From: Ramlibacter algicola
GTDB taxonomy: Bacteria; Pseudomonadota; Gammaproteobacteria; Burkholderiales; Burkholderiaceae_C
DNA length: 64,000 nucleotides
Assembly (NCBI RefSeq): GCF_016641735.1
Contig: NZ_JAEDAO010000001.1
Coordinates: forward strand, 2,852,001 to 2,916,000
Direction of reading: 5' to 3'
Position 1 is the stretch's first letter; each line of letters opens with the position of its first letter. This document shows, in pieces, positions 1 through 8,393 of the stretch. The position numbers and the translations under genes are program-made. The notes beneath the pieces were generated by a model. It was not told the origin of the DNA. It ran no database searches and saw only the letters and a list, made by a program, of their open reading frames with translations.

Positions 1-1
1 C

Positions 2-271
2 GCGTCGACGTTCTACGAAGTCGAGCCGCGCTTCGCGAGGTCGTTCCGGCCCGCCTACGAAGCGCGCGCCGGCCTGCTGGGCACGCGCCTGTCGACGTGG
101 TTCGGCAAGGACCTCACGCGCGACTGGACCCTGTTCGGCTTCGCCCAGCTGAATTCCGTGGCGGGCGGGGCCAACCGCGACAGCCCGCTGGTGCGCCAGG
201 TGACGGGCCACACGCTGGGCATCGGCCTGTCGTACACGTGGCTGCGCTCCGAGGCGCGCGCCGCCGACTGA
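2..271 (+). CDS. MipA/OmpV family outer-membrane protein, C-terminal end
   Basis: Only the last 89 codons are in the window, and the gene starts upstream of base 1. The reading frame beginning at base 2 is open to a TGA at 269-271. The translation alternates short beta-strand-like segments, has a DSPLV motif, and ends with a final strand around GIGLSYTW. This is how the 12-strand MipA/OmpV barrels finish. Family members are scaffolding or porin-like outer-membrane proteins. With the N-terminus missing, the family call rests on the end motif alone. Confidence 0.6.
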   Translation, partial: ASTFYEVEPRFARSFRPAYEARAGLLGTRLSTWFGKDLTRDWTLFGFAQLNSVAGGANRDSPLVRQVTGHTLGIGLSYTWLRSEARAAD

Positions 272-362
272 GGTCACGCGGGCGCCAGCCCTTTGCATCC
301 TGTTGCGCACGGTTCGCGTGCGGCTTGCGAGCATGCGCGGCTGCACGACAAGGAGAACCCCC

Positions 363-1052
363 ATGGAGAACCGCAACTTGGCCACCTGGGCCGCCATTGC
401 CGCCGGCGGCTTCCTGCTGGCCGACCAGGTGCGCCGCCGCCATTCGCCCACGATGCTCGAGTCCCTGCAGGACGACCACGACGAGGACGTCGAGATGCGC
501 CGGTCCAGCGGAACCAGCGCGCTGGGCCTGATCGCCCTGGCAGCAGGAGGCTGGTACCTGGCGAAGGTCCTGCGCGCCAGTCCAGGCGATTCGCGCATGT
601 CGAACGTGCAGGAGTCGATCGAGCTCGACGTGCCCGTGCGCGCCGCCTACAACCAGTGGACGCAGTTCGAGGACTTCCCCAAGTTCATGGCCACCGTGCA
701 GGAGGTCAAGCAGGTCGACGACACGCACCTGCACTGGAAGGCGCTCGTCGCGGGCAAGGTCAAGGAGTGGGACGCCGAGATCACCGAGCAGGTGCCCGAC
801 AAGCGCATCGCATGGCGCAGCACGGGCGGCGCGAAGAACGCGGGCGTCGTGACCTTCCACAAGATCGGCGACAACCGCACCCGGGTGATGCTGCAGATGG
901 ATTACGAGCCGGAGACCTTCGCGGAGAAGGCCGGGGATGCCGTCGGCGGCGTGAAGCTCACGGCCAAGGGCAACCTGATGCGGTTCCGGCAGCTGCTGGA
1001 GCAGCGCGGGACCGAGACCGGCGGCTGGCGCGGCGAAGTGCCGGTGCACTGA
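363..1052 (+). CDS. SRPBCC (START/polyketide cyclase-like) membrane-associated protein
   Basis: A 229-residue protein. The ATG at 363 was chosen because an AAGGAG Shine-Dalgarno sits at 350-355; an earlier in-frame ATG at 303 lacks one. Residues 1-25 and about 58-76 are hydrophobic, and the C-terminal 150 residues form a SRPBCC / cyclase-dehydrase domain (VQESIELDVP, then FEDFPKFM). The fold binds lipids or hydrophobic ligands. Similar small stand-alone proteins are common next to stress genes in Burkholderiales, but no substrate can be inferred. The gene is monocistronic, with the next gene convergent. Confidence 0.7.
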   Translation: MENRNLATWAAIAAGGFLLADQVRRRHSPTMLESLQDDHDEDVEMRRSSGTSALGLIALAAGGWYLAKVLRASPGDSRMSNVQESIELDVPVRAAYNQWTQFEDFPKFMATVQEVKQVDDTHLHWKALVAGKVKEWDAEITEQVPDKRIAWRSTGGAKNAGVVTFHKIGDNRTRVMLQMDYEPETFAEKAGDAVGGVKLTAKGNLMRFRQLLEQRGTETGGWRGEVPVH

Positions 1053-1079
1053 GGCACGGCCGCCGCGCGGGGCGGCTGC

Positions 1080-1280
1080 TCAGGCGCAGCCGTCCTTGCA
1101 GCGCCACTGGCGCGTGCCGGCGATCGGGAACGACACCAGCTGCGCGCGCGGCTTGTGGCGGCCGCAGCGGAAGCAGCTCATGGTGACACCGAAGGCGCTG
1201 CCGAACTCGCTGCCAGGCGTCTTCGACTGGTACCGCAACCCGCCGGAGCGGATGCGGGTCTTGGTGTCCTCGCCGCTCAC
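1080..1280 (-). CDS. small zinc-ribbon protein coupled to infA
   Basis: Encodes 66 residues with two knuckle-like pairs, CFRCG and CKDGC, separated by about 22 residues, which suggests one structural zinc. The residues between are basic (GRHKPRAQL). Its ATG overlaps the TGA of the preceding IF-1 gene by four bases (ATGA), a sign of translational coupling and a shared transcript. A shorter version from an internal ATG at 1181 would keep both cysteine pairs. Function unknown. A nucleic-acid or ribosome-associated role is only suggested by the basic character and the neighbour. Confidence 0.6.
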   Translation of the reverse strand: MSGEDTKTRIRSGGLRYQSKTPGSEFGSAFGVTMSCFRCGRHKPRAQLVSFPIAGTRQWRCKDGCA

Positions 1281-1540
1281 CTGCGGGGCCTCATCGGGGG
1301 ACGCGGCCCGCCCGTGCGCTCGGGCAGGTGCCGGAACATGATGCGGCCCTTGGTGAGGTCGTAGGGCGACATCTCCAGGGTCACGTCGTCACCCGCGATG
1401 ATGCGGATGCGGTGCTTCTTCATCTTGCCGCCGGTGTAGGCGACCAGTTCGTGTCCGTTGGTCAGCACCACGCGGCACCGCGAGTCGGGCAGCACTTCGG
1501 CCACCTTGCCTCGCATCTCGATCAATTCTTCCTTGGCCAT
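1277..1540 (-). CDS. infA: translation initiation factor IF-1 (accessory copy)
   Basis: A protein of 87 residues with the single S1/OB fold of IF-1: it begins MAKEELIEM and carries [21 protein letters not shown] and [12 protein letters not shown]-1 binds the 30S A site during initiation. It exceeds the usual 72 residues because of a proline/arginine-rich tail (about 72-87), typical of the second infA found outside the ribosomal-protein operon in Burkholderiales. An AGGAGG lies just upstream of the ATG. It follows a same-strand RRM gene by 60 bases and overlaps the zinc-ribbon gene, so the three may be one unit. Confidence 0.93.
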   Translation of the reverse strand: MAKEELIEMRGKVAEVLPDSRCRVVLTNGHELVAYTGGKMKKHRIRIIAGDDVTLEMSPYDLTKGRIMFRHLPERTGGPRPPMRPRR

Positions 1541-1600
1541 GGGGCCCTCCTGCGCATGCCGCCGGGCGGCACGCGCGCTGCGTTGCGGGATGTGCGTGGA

Positions 1601-1897
1601 TCAGTAGCCGCGGCGGCCACCGAAGCCACCGCCGCCGCCGGAGCGCGGCTCCATCGGGCGCGCTTCGTTGACGACCAGGCCCCGGCCGCCCATGTCGCGG
1701 CCGTTCATGCCCTCGATGGCGGCCTGCGCCTCGGCGGGCGAACCCATCTCGACGAAGCCGAAGCCCTTGGAGCGGCCGCTGTCGCGGTCCATGATCACCT
1801 TCGCGCTGGTGACCGAGCCGAAGGCCTCGAAGGCCTGCTGCATGTCGCTGTCACTGAAGGAATACGGCAGGTTGCCGACGTAAAGTTTGTTGCCCAT
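1601..1897 (-). CDS. RRM-domain RNA-binding protein with Gly-rich tail
   Basis: 98 residues. Residues 1-80 form one RNA recognition motif with RNP2 LYVGNL near the start and RNP1 KGFGFVEM around 45-52. The last 15 residues are a glycine/arginine tail (GGGGGFGG). The ATG at 1897 has GGAGG about eight bases upstream; longer readings start inside the leader. Such small bacterial RRM proteins (Rbp family) bind RNA and are often cold-induced. A paralog sharing the first 14 residues apart from one position lies at 61485-61802. Confidence 0.9.
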   Translation of the reverse strand: MGNKLYVGNLPYSFSDSDMQQAFEAFGSVTSAKVIMDRDSGRSKGFGFVEMGSPAEAQAAIEGMNGRDMGGRGLVVNEARPMEPRSGGGGGFGGRRGY

Positions 1898-2086
1898 GGG
1901 GGGCCTCCATGCTGGATAGTGAGACCGCGATGGAGCCCGGATGCGTTCACAAACCCTTGAGGACGCGCGAAAAGCGAAGCTGACAATCACCGCAGAGAAA
2001 AGGCGCCGCTGGCTGCAGCGCACCCGGGATTATGCGCTCCGGCTGCCTCAGCAGGCCTTTCGGGCCCGGAAAGCCCCCAGCGCGGC

Positions 2087-3349
2087 CTAAAGCAGTTCCT
2101 TGGCCAGGTAGAACGTTCCCTCGCGCGCGCGGTGCCACCACGGCCGGCGCTGCCAGCGCTCCAGCTCGATCACCTGGGCGCGCGCCGCGTACTTCTGGAA
2201 CACCTCGTCGAGCTGCGCGGCCAGCGCCTCGCTGCAGATGGCCAAAGTCACCTCGTCGTTGGTCTCGAACGAGCGGTCGTCGAAGTTGCTCGAGCCGATC
2301 GCCGACCACACGCCGTCGATCGTCATCACCTTCTGGTGCAGCAACGTGTGCGGGTACTCGTACAGCTTCACGCCGGCGCGCAGCAGCCGCTCGAAGTTGC
2401 GGTGGCCGGCGTACTGCACGATCGGGTTGTCCGAGCCGCTGGTCGAGGGCATCAGCACGCGCACGTCGACGCCGCGCTGCACCGCCTTGGCGAAGGCCTC
2501 GATCGCCTCCGGCTCGGGGATGAAGTACGGGTTCTGGATCCAGATGCGCTTCTGCGCCAGGCAGATCGCCGTGTGGTGCAGGATCTTCACCGTCGGCGCC
2601 GAGTTCTCCGGCTTGGCGAAGGCCACGTGCATCACGGTGTCGCCGGCGTGCTCGATCTTCGGGAACACGTCGTCGCCGACGAACAGCTCGCCGGTCTCGC
2701 CCGTCCAGTTCTCGCTGAACACCGACTGCAGCGAGCCCACGACCGGCCCGTGCAGCCACACGCTGAGGTCGGCGAAGTGCTTGCCGTCCTCCGCATTGCC
2801 CAGCCAGTCGTCCACGACGCAGTGACCGCCGGCAAAGCCTTCGCGGCCGTCCAGGATGCACAGCTTGCGGTGATCGCGGTTGTTGATCACGCCCAGGTTG
2901 CGCAGCGACCGCTTGTGGAAGAAGCGCACCTGGCATCCCGCATCGCGCATCTGCTGCACGACGTCCTTGCCGATCTTCCGCGAGCCGGTGTCGTCCAGCA
3001 TGATGCGCACCTTGCAGCCGGCACGCGCCCGCTCGCAGAACGCCTGCGCCAGGCGCCGGCCCAGCTCGCCGTCCTTCCACAGGAAGGTCTCGAAGTGGAC
3101 GGTCTTGCGCGCGGCCGCGATGCGCTCCAGCAGGAAGTCGAAGAACGCCCCGTTCTCGAACAGCTGCACGGAATTGCCGCCGACCGGCGTGCCCAGCGTC
3201 AGGCCGGCCAGCGACAGCGTGAGCTCCTGGATCGGCCGGTCGCAGTCGATGTTGAGCTTGGGATCGCGATGGGTGCGGATCGACCAGATCGCCAGCACCA
3301 GCAGGGCGATCAGCACGAGCGACGCCAGGCTCCACCAGGAGAAGTTCAT
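2087..3349 (-). CDS. cardiolipin synthase-like phospholipase D family protein
   Basis: Encodes 420 residues. A transmembrane segment at 5-23 anchors two PLD domains. The HKD motifs are complete: H160-K162-D167 (HRKLCILD) and H338-K340-D345 (HQKVMTID), each followed by the expected downstream Gly/Ser or SNFDDRS patch. These enzymes join two phosphatidylglycerols, or phosphatidylglycerol and phosphatidylethanolamine, into cardiolipin at the inner membrane. With one N-terminal helix and this length it is closest to ClsB/ClsC-type enzymes. The start is the ATG preceding the membrane helix; no strong ribosome-binding site is visible. Confidence 0.85.
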   Translation of the reverse strand: MNFSWWSLASLVLIALLVLAIWSIRTHRDPKLNIDCDRPIQELTLSLAGLTLGTPVGGNSVQLFENGAFFDFLLERIAAARKTVHFETFLWKDGELGRRLAQAFCERARAGCKVRIMLDDTGSRKIGKDVVQQMRDAGCQVRFFHKRSLRNLGVINNRDHRKLCILDGREGFAGGHCVVDDWLGNAEDGKHFADLSVWLHGPVVGSLQSVFSENWTGETGELFVGDDVFPKIEHAGDTVMHVAFAKPENSAPTVKILHHTAICLAQKRIWIQNPYFIPEPEAIEAFAKAVQRGVDVRVLMPSTSGSDNPIVQYAGHRNFERLLRAGVKLYEYPHTLLHQKVMTIDGVWSAIGSSNFDDRSFETNDEVTLAICSEALAAQLDEVFQKYAARAQVIELERWQRRPWWHRAREGTFYLAKELL

Positions 3350-3425
3350 GGCCCGACTGTGCGCGGGCGCGCGGACGCTGCCGTTCGGACGGCATCCCGA
3401 CCCGCTGTGCGGCGCGGCGTACGGC

Positions 3426-3977
3426 TCAGGCGCGTTCGGGCGGGGTGGCCGCCTTGCGGCCGTCAAGCATGGACCGCAGCAGGTTCTCGCGATGCCGCCA
3501 GCCCATCCACGCGACGGCGGCCACATGCACCGCGACCAGGCCGAGCAACGTCCAGCCCAGGACCACGTGGATGCGTTCCATCACCGGGTCGCCCCAGAAC
3601 GCATCGGTGTTCACGTACAGCCAGCCCGTGGCCGCCAGCGCGAGCACGACCGCCAGCAGGACGACGACCATCCACGCGCCCAGCGGGTTGTGGCCCAGGA
3701 AGCGCGGCTCGCGGCCCGCGGCCAGCTGGGCGGCGTAGCGGAGCGTGGCTCGTGGTCCCCGCAGGAAGGCGCCGAAGTGCGCGTGCTGCGACGGCCCGAA
3801 GCCCCACGCGATGCGTGCCAGCGCCGCGGCGCCCGCCACGTAGCCCGCCCATTCGTGCCAGCGCGAGTCCGTGAGCCAGCACGCGATGGCGGCGGCGGCG
3901 AGCAGCCAATGCAGCAGCCGCACGGGCCGGTCCCAGACCGGGACCCGTGCGCCGTCCGCGCCACGCGCGCGCGCCAT
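3426..3977 (-). CDS. cytochrome b561-type di-haem membrane protein
   Basis: A protein of 183 residues with four predicted membrane helices (about 20-37, 45-60, 100-121, 136-158) and histidines placed like b-type haem ligands: H23 (RLLHW), H96 (GHNPLG), H137 and H151. The family moves electrons across the inner membrane between quinol and periplasmic acceptors. It is the last gene of the Fiu-like receptor operon, eight bases after the PepSY gene. A role in reducing imported ferric iron is plausible but inferred from context only. Confidence 0.82.
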   Translation of the reverse strand: MARARGADGARVPVWDRPVRLLHWLLAAAAIACWLTDSRWHEWAGYVAGAAALARIAWGFGPSQHAHFGAFLRGPRATLRYAAQLAAGREPRFLGHNPLGAWMVVVLLAVVLALAATGWLYVNTDAFWGDPVMERIHVVLGWTLLGLVAVHVAAVAWMGWRHRENLLRSMLDGRKAATPPERA

Positions 3978-3985
3978 CGCCAGGC

Positions 3986-4261
3986 TTACTTGCGTTCCTC
4001 GCCGACCTTCTCGAAGGTCTTGGGATTGAAGAACACCTCGGCGCGCTTGTTGTCCTGGTCGAAGCCATAGACCTCGTAGCAGCCGTTCTCGACCTTCACC
4101 TGGCGCACCTTCTTCCAGCCTTCGGCCTCGAGCTTCTTCTGCAGTTCCATCTGCGGGCGCCGTTCGGACTTCGGCACGTCGCACTTGAACTTGCCGTCGG
4201 CCATCGCCGCGCCGGCGGACATCGCCAGCGCCAGCGCCAGCAGGGGTTTCGTGATTTGCAT
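3986..4261 (-). CDS. periplasmic PepSY-like domain protein
   Basis: 91 residues with a clear signal peptide (about 1-22, ending AAMADG). The mature part is a single PepSY-like unit: a basic helix with EAEGWKKVRQVKVENGCYEVYG, then a two-strand hairpin and FNPKTFEKV near the end. Two cysteines remain in the mature protein. Small secreted PepSY proteins are frequent partners of di-haem cytochrome b genes, as here, where the cytochrome follows after eight bases. PepSY domains are thought to inhibit proteases or to sit in reductase complexes; no activity can be assigned. Confidence 0.8.
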   Translation of the reverse strand: MQITKPLLALALAMSAGAAMADGKFKCDVPKSERRPQMELQKKLEAEGWKKVRQVKVENGCYEVYGFDQDNKRAEVFFNPKTFEKVGEERK

Positions 4262-4282
4262 GCTTGCTCTCCTTGTGGTTCC

Positions 4283-4972
4283 CTACACGTCGGCCCAGTG
4301 CCGCAGCAGGTTGTGGTACGTGCCCGTGAGGCCGACGATCGCCGGGTCGGCGTCGCCGAGGCGGCTGCGCAGGTCGCGCAGCCGGTTGTCCATGTCGAAC
4401 AGCAGGCGGCGCCGCTCCTGGCTGCGCACCATGCTCTGGATCCAGAAGAACGAGGCGACGCGCGCGCCGCGCGTGACCGGCTCCACGCGGTGCACCGACG
4501 TGCCCGGGTAGACGACCATGTCGCCCGCGCGCAGCTTCACGCGGCGCGTGATGCCGGCCGCTTCCTCGACCACCAGTTCGCCGCCGTCGTACTCGTCCGG
4601 CTCGCTGAGGAACAGCGTGCACGAGATGTCGGTGCGCACCCGCATCGCGCCGCCCGGCAGGAAGCGGATGGCGGCGTCGACGTGGTCACCGAAGGTATTG
4701 GTCTCGCCCGAGTAGCGGTTGAACAGCGGCGGCGCGATGTGGCGCGGCAAGGTGGCGGAGAAGAATTCCGCGTTGCGCTCGAGCCCGCGCAGCACCAGCT
4801 GCTGCACCTGGCGCGCCGCATCGCAGGACTCGGGCAGCTGCTCGTTGCGCTTGGACAGCATCGCCTGCTCGCCCGCGGTCACGCGGCCGTCGGACCACGG
4901 GCCCGCGTCGAGCACGCGGCGCCCCGCCGCGACTTCGTCGGGCGCGAGGACGGCGCGCAGTTCGAGCAGCAT
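4283..4972 (-). CDS. piuC: PKHD-type Fe(II)/2-oxoglutarate hydroxylase (PiuC/YbiX family)
   Basis: Spans 229 residues, the normal length for PiuC/YbiX. The iron triad is visible as H97 and D99 in FGDHVD and H161 in SVHRVEP, with R171 (TRGAR) as the likely 2-oxoglutarate-binding arginine. The family is iron-starvation-induced and almost always sits beside a TonB-dependent catecholate receptor, as here, where the receptor stop and this ATG are one base apart. The substrate is not established; the genetic link to siderophore uptake is the firm part. Confidence 0.9.
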   Translation of the reverse strand: MLLELRAVLAPDEVAAGRRVLDAGPWSDGRVTAGEQAMLSKRNEQLPESCDAARQVQQLVLRGLERNAEFFSATLPRHIAPPLFNRYSGETNTFGDHVDAAIRFLPGGAMRVRTDISCTLFLSEPDEYDGGELVVEEAAGITRRVKLRAGDMVVYPGTSVHRVEPVTRGARVASFFWIQSMVRSQERRRLLFDMDNRLRDLRSRLGDADPAIVGLTGTYHNLLRHWADV

Positions 4973-4973
4973 G

Positions 4974-7247
4974 TCAGTAGCGGTACGCGACGCTGACCGT
5001 CGCGGCGCGGCCCGGGCCCTGGATCGCGAAGCCGGGATAGAGCTGGTCGCCGTAGATGCGGTTGGCCACGTTGTTCACGTTGAACTGCACGAACAGGTCG
5101 GGGGTGGCCTTGTACTCGGCCATCAGGTCCACCGACGCGTAGCCGCCGGCGCGGGCCGTGCGCTGCGCGGCGCCGGTGCTGCCCTGCAGCGCGAAGTTCT
5201 CGCTGGCGCCGTGCACGCCGCCCGCGACGCGCCACTGCGGGTCGACCTGGTAGCCGAGCCACGCGGCGGCCGTGTGGCGCGGCGTCAGGCCGACGCGCTG
5301 GCCGATGCTGGCCTGCGCGTTGGCGGCGCTGCCGGCCGCATCGATCTTCGCGGTCGGGATGAAGGAGTACGAGACGTAGACCTCCCACTGCGGGCCCAGG
5401 CGGCCGACCACGTCCAGCTCGATGCCCGCGGAGTGGCGCTGGCCCGAGAGCGTGAAGGCGGTGCCGGCGAAGTCGGCGTCGGTGGTGCGCTCGTGGAACT
5501 TCTCGGTGCGGAAGATCGCCGCGCGCGTGGACAGCTTGCCGTCCAGCCAGTCGAGCTTGGCGCCGGCCTCGATGTTGCGGCTCTTCTCGGGCGGGGTGTT
5601 CGCGTTCTGCTGCGTCGTGAACTGGTAAGTGTCCGCCGCCGTGTTGAACGAGGTGCCGTAGGAGACGTAGTAGCTGCTGGCCGCGTCGGGCTGGTACAGC
5701 ACGCCGGCGCGGTAGCTCCACAGCGAGGGGAACCTGACCTCGGTCGTCGGCCGGCCGGTCAGGGCGCCGGCGGTGTCGTACGTGAGCTGGCCGGTGGTCG
5801 CCTGGAAGCGATCCCAGCGCACGCCGCCCACGACCTTCCACGTCGGCGACAGCTGCACCATGTCCTGCGCGTACAGGCCCAGCGAGCGGCCCTTGTAGTT
5901 GCTCGACTCCCGGTACAGCGGCCCCCGGCCGGTGCCGGTGAGCGTGGCGCCGTCGTCGGGCGTGCCGACCGTGGTCGGCGGCCGCGTGCCCAGCACGTTC
6001 CAGCTCGCGTTCTGGAAGCGCACCGCCTCCTCCCGCGCGACGTCGATGCCCGCGAGCACGTCGTGCCGCAGCCCGAACCAGCCGAACTGGTTCGAGTAGT
6101 CGCTCTGCAGCATGGTGGTGTCGTACTTGTCCTTGCGCGGCGTGAGCGAGCCGCGCGTGAGGATCGTCGCGTCGCCCACGTTGCCGCGCGTGGTCGGCTC
6201 GCCCAGCGTGGTGCCGAAGCGCGCGACCGAACTCCACTGCGCGCGCTTGAAGGTCCCGGTGCGTAACTGCGTCCGCAGCTCGCCTCCGCCGGCGAAGCGG
6301 TGCAGGTGCATCGCGCTCGCGTACGTCGCCGAGCCATCCATGGAATCGGACGGCGTGCCGTAGAAGTCCAGCGGGTTGGTCGGTGCGACGTTGCCACCGA
6401 GGTAGCCCACCGCGTTGCGCGGCACGTTGTTCGTGTTCAGGTGGAACAGGCCGACGTTGAACTCGTTGCGCGTGCCCAGGCCCCAGCTGTAGCTGGGCGC
6501 GATGCCGTTGCGTTCGACCCTGGCGCCGCCGTTGCCGGCCTTCGTCGCCATGGCGTTCAGGCGCAGTGCGGTTTCCTCGCCGGTGCGCTTGTTGAAGTCC
6601 ACGGTGCCGCGCACGAGGCCTCCCGTGCCCGCTTGCACGGCGGTGTCCATCTGGTCGACCAGCATCGGCTTCTTGGTGACCTGGTTGACCACGCCGCCGG
6701 TCGAGCCGCGGCCGAAGATCATCGACGCCGAGCCGCGCATCACCTCGATGCGCTCCATGTTGAAGGTGTCGCGCTCGTACTGCGAGGGATCGCGCATGCC
6801 GTCGATCAGCAGGTCACCGGTCGTCGCGGCGGGAAAGCCGCGGATGCGGATGTCCTGGTCGGTGCCGTTCTCGGTCGCCGAGAAGGTGATGCCGGCGGTG
6901 TAGTGCAGCGCTTCCTTCAGCGTGTCCAGGCGCGCGTCGTCGATCAGCTTCTCGGTGATGACGTTGACCGACTGCGGGATGTCGCGCAGGTCCTGCGTGC
7001 CCTTGCCGATGCTGGTCTTCTTCGTCCGCAGCGAATCCTTGCCGTGGTTCTCGCCGCGCTCCTCGACGAGCACGGGCTTGAACTCCACCTGAGCGACCGT
7101 GGTCGGCGCCGGCGCGGGTGCCTCCTGCGCCCAGCCGACCGACGCGGCCAGCATCAGCGCCCCGAAGGGCAGCAGCGGCGCGGGCGCGCCGGACATCGAT
7201 GCCGGCGCTTCTTCCCGGGGCGCCTGGGCGGACATGCGAACGGACAA
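4974..7247 (-). CDS. fiu: TonB-dependent catecholate siderophore receptor (Fiu-like)
   Basis: 757 residues. A signal peptide of about 40 residues ends at WAQEAP. The plug domain spans about 75-195 (IPQSVNVITEKLI, then DIRIRGFPA and GSASMIFGRGSTGGVVN). The 22-strand barrel ends with a terminal aromatic, SVAYRY. Such receptors import ferric catecholates or monomeric catechols through TonB energy. Identity as a Fiu/PiuA type is supported by the directly following piuC. A Fur-box-like sequence lies about 75 bases upstream, so iron-repressed transcription is expected. Confidence 0.9.
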   Translation of the reverse strand: MSVRMSAQAPREEAPASMSGAPAPLLPFGALMLAASVGWAQEAPAPAPTTVAQVEFKPVLVEERGENHGKDSLRTKKTSIGKGTQDLRDIPQSVNVITEKLIDDARLDTLKEALHYTAGITFSATENGTDQDIRIRGFPAATTGDLLIDGMRDPSQYERDTFNMERIEVMRGSASMIFGRGSTGGVVNQVTKKPMLVDQMDTAVQAGTGGLVRGTVDFNKRTGEETALRLNAMATKAGNGGARVERNGIAPSYSWGLGTRNEFNVGLFHLNTNNVPRNAVGYLGGNVAPTNPLDFYGTPSDSMDGSATYASAMHLHRFAGGGELRTQLRTGTFKRAQWSSVARFGTTLGEPTTRGNVGDATILTRGSLTPRKDKYDTTMLQSDYSNQFGWFGLRHDVLAGIDVAREEAVRFQNASWNVLGTRPPTTVGTPDDGATLTGTGRGPLYRESSNYKGRSLGLYAQDMVQLSPTWKVVGGVRWDRFQATTGQLTYDTAGALTGRPTTEVRFPSLWSYRAGVLYQPDAASSYYVSYGTSFNTAADTYQFTTQQNANTPPEKSRNIEAGAKLDWLDGKLSTRAAIFRTEKFHERTTDADFAGTAFTLSGQRHSAGIELDVVGRLGPQWEVYVSYSFIPTAKIDAAGSAANAQASIGQRVGLTPRHTAAAWLGYQVDPQWRVAGGVHGASENFALQGSTGAAQRTARAGGYASVDLMAEYKATPDLFVQFNVNNVANRIYGDQLYPGFAIQGPGRAATVSVAYRY

Positions 7248-7318
7248 AACGAACCTCCAGTTGTTGTTGGCGCACGCCTGGCGCTCGGCCGTGCTCGTCT
7301 GGAGGGGAGTGTATCCCT

Positions 7319-7343
7319 AAATGCGAATCACTTTTATTTGCGA
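7319..7343. promoter_or_regulatory. candidate Fur box upstream of the fiu-piuC operon
   Basis: The minus-strand sequence GCAAATAAAAGTGATTCGCA lies about 75 bases upstream of the receptor start. It resembles imperfect, AT-rich Fur-box arrays (GATAAT-type hexamers with an ATTCGCATTT end). It is unusually AT-rich for this genome. It also lies upstream of the PhyH-family gene on the other strand. Assignment is by eye. Confidence 0.55.
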
Positions 7344-7524
7344 TCGCGAAATTTGCGGATGTGGCCACGCAGCGCACCCCCAACGGCTCAGTCGCTTTTC
7401 GCGCAGCGCGATGTGCCGTTTTCCAGCGCGTGCGACGAGCGATGGCGCACCGCCCGTTACGCGCCCGGTTCCAGTGGCAGCGCGGGCTACCTTCGCGCTC
7501 CCCCACCGCACCGGAGACCCGCCC

Positions 7525-8361
7525 TTGGACGACCTCGCCACCCTCCCCGACCTCGACCTGCGTCCCGCGCTGGACGGCCTGCAGCGTGACGGCATCACGG
7601 CTTGCAAAGGCGCGTTCAGCCGCGCCTTCGTCGAGGAGCTGCGCGAGGACATGATGACGGCGTTCTGGGACGCCATCCAGCGCCCCGGCGGCGCGGTCGG
7701 CCGCGGCCCGCGGCGCTGGTACGTCGAGGCGCACCCGCAGGCGTTCCGCGGCTTCAACGAGCTGGTGATGCACCCGTGGGTGCGCGCCATGGCCGAAGCC
7801 GTGCTCGGCCCCGACTACGAGATCGTCGAGATCGGCCTGGACGTGCCCTTCCAGGGCGCCAGGTACCAGCCCTGGCACCGCGACTTCCCGGCACCGCGCG
7901 AGAGCTACGAAGGCAAGCGCATCACCTCGTTGGCCTTCAACATTTCCGGCGTCGACGTCACGCCCGACATGGGCCCGCTGGAGGTGGCGCACGGCACCCA
8001 GTGGGACGACGGCCGCGAGTGGAAGCACCAGATGTTCCCGCCCGAGTCCACATGGGGCCGCTTTGCCGAACGCAGCGTGCGCAAGTTCCCGCAGGCCGGC
8101 GACATCAGCTGCCGCTCGGCGCTGACCATCCATCGCGGCACCGAGCACCTGTCGCCGATCGCGCGCCCGGTGCTCGTGATGGGCTTCGACGCACCCGGTG
8201 CCGGCCACGCCGCGCTGCACGACATGACCGTCACGCAGGATTTCCACGACCAGCTCCCGGCCGAGGCGCGCGAGCACCTCGTGTGCCGCGTCGTCGATCG
8301 CCTCGAGCCGATCGTGCAGAAGCACACGATCGAAGGCCTCGTGATGGCGGGCCAGCGCTGA
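7525..8361 (+). CDS. phytanoyl-CoA dioxygenase (PhyH) family oxygenase
   Basis: Spans 278 residues if translation begins at the TTG at 7525, which has CCGGAG nine bases upstream. The frame is open to 7321 and the first internal ATG would lose a conserved region. The iron-binding pair H118-x-D120 is in QPWHRDFP and the distal H203 in LTIHRGTEH, so the Fe(II)/2-oxoglutarate active site looks complete. The family hydroxylates diverse small molecules. It is divergent from the iron-uptake operon and shares its intergenic region. Substrate unknown. Confidence 0.75.
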   Translation: MDDLATLPDLDLRPALDGLQRDGITACKGAFSRAFVEELREDMMTAFWDAIQRPGGAVGRGPRRWYVEAHPQAFRGFNELVMHPWVRAMAEAVLGPDYEIVEIGLDVPFQGARYQPWHRDFPAPRESYEGKRITSLAFNISGVDVTPDMGPLEVAHGTQWDDGREWKHQMFPPESTWGRFAERSVRKFPQAGDISCRSALTIHRGTEHLSPIARPVLVMGFDAPGAGHAALHDMTVTQDFHDQLPAEAREHLVCRVVDRLEPIVQKHTIEGLVMAGQR

Positions 8362-8393
8362 GAGCCCGCCGGCCGCCGCGCCACAATCGGCGC

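Noticed and set aside
4974..6266. Long plus-strand open frames opposite the TonB receptor gene (for example 4719-6266)
   Set aside because: They have arginine/alanine-rich low-complexity translations and no ribosome-binding site. They are antisense shadows caused by high GC.
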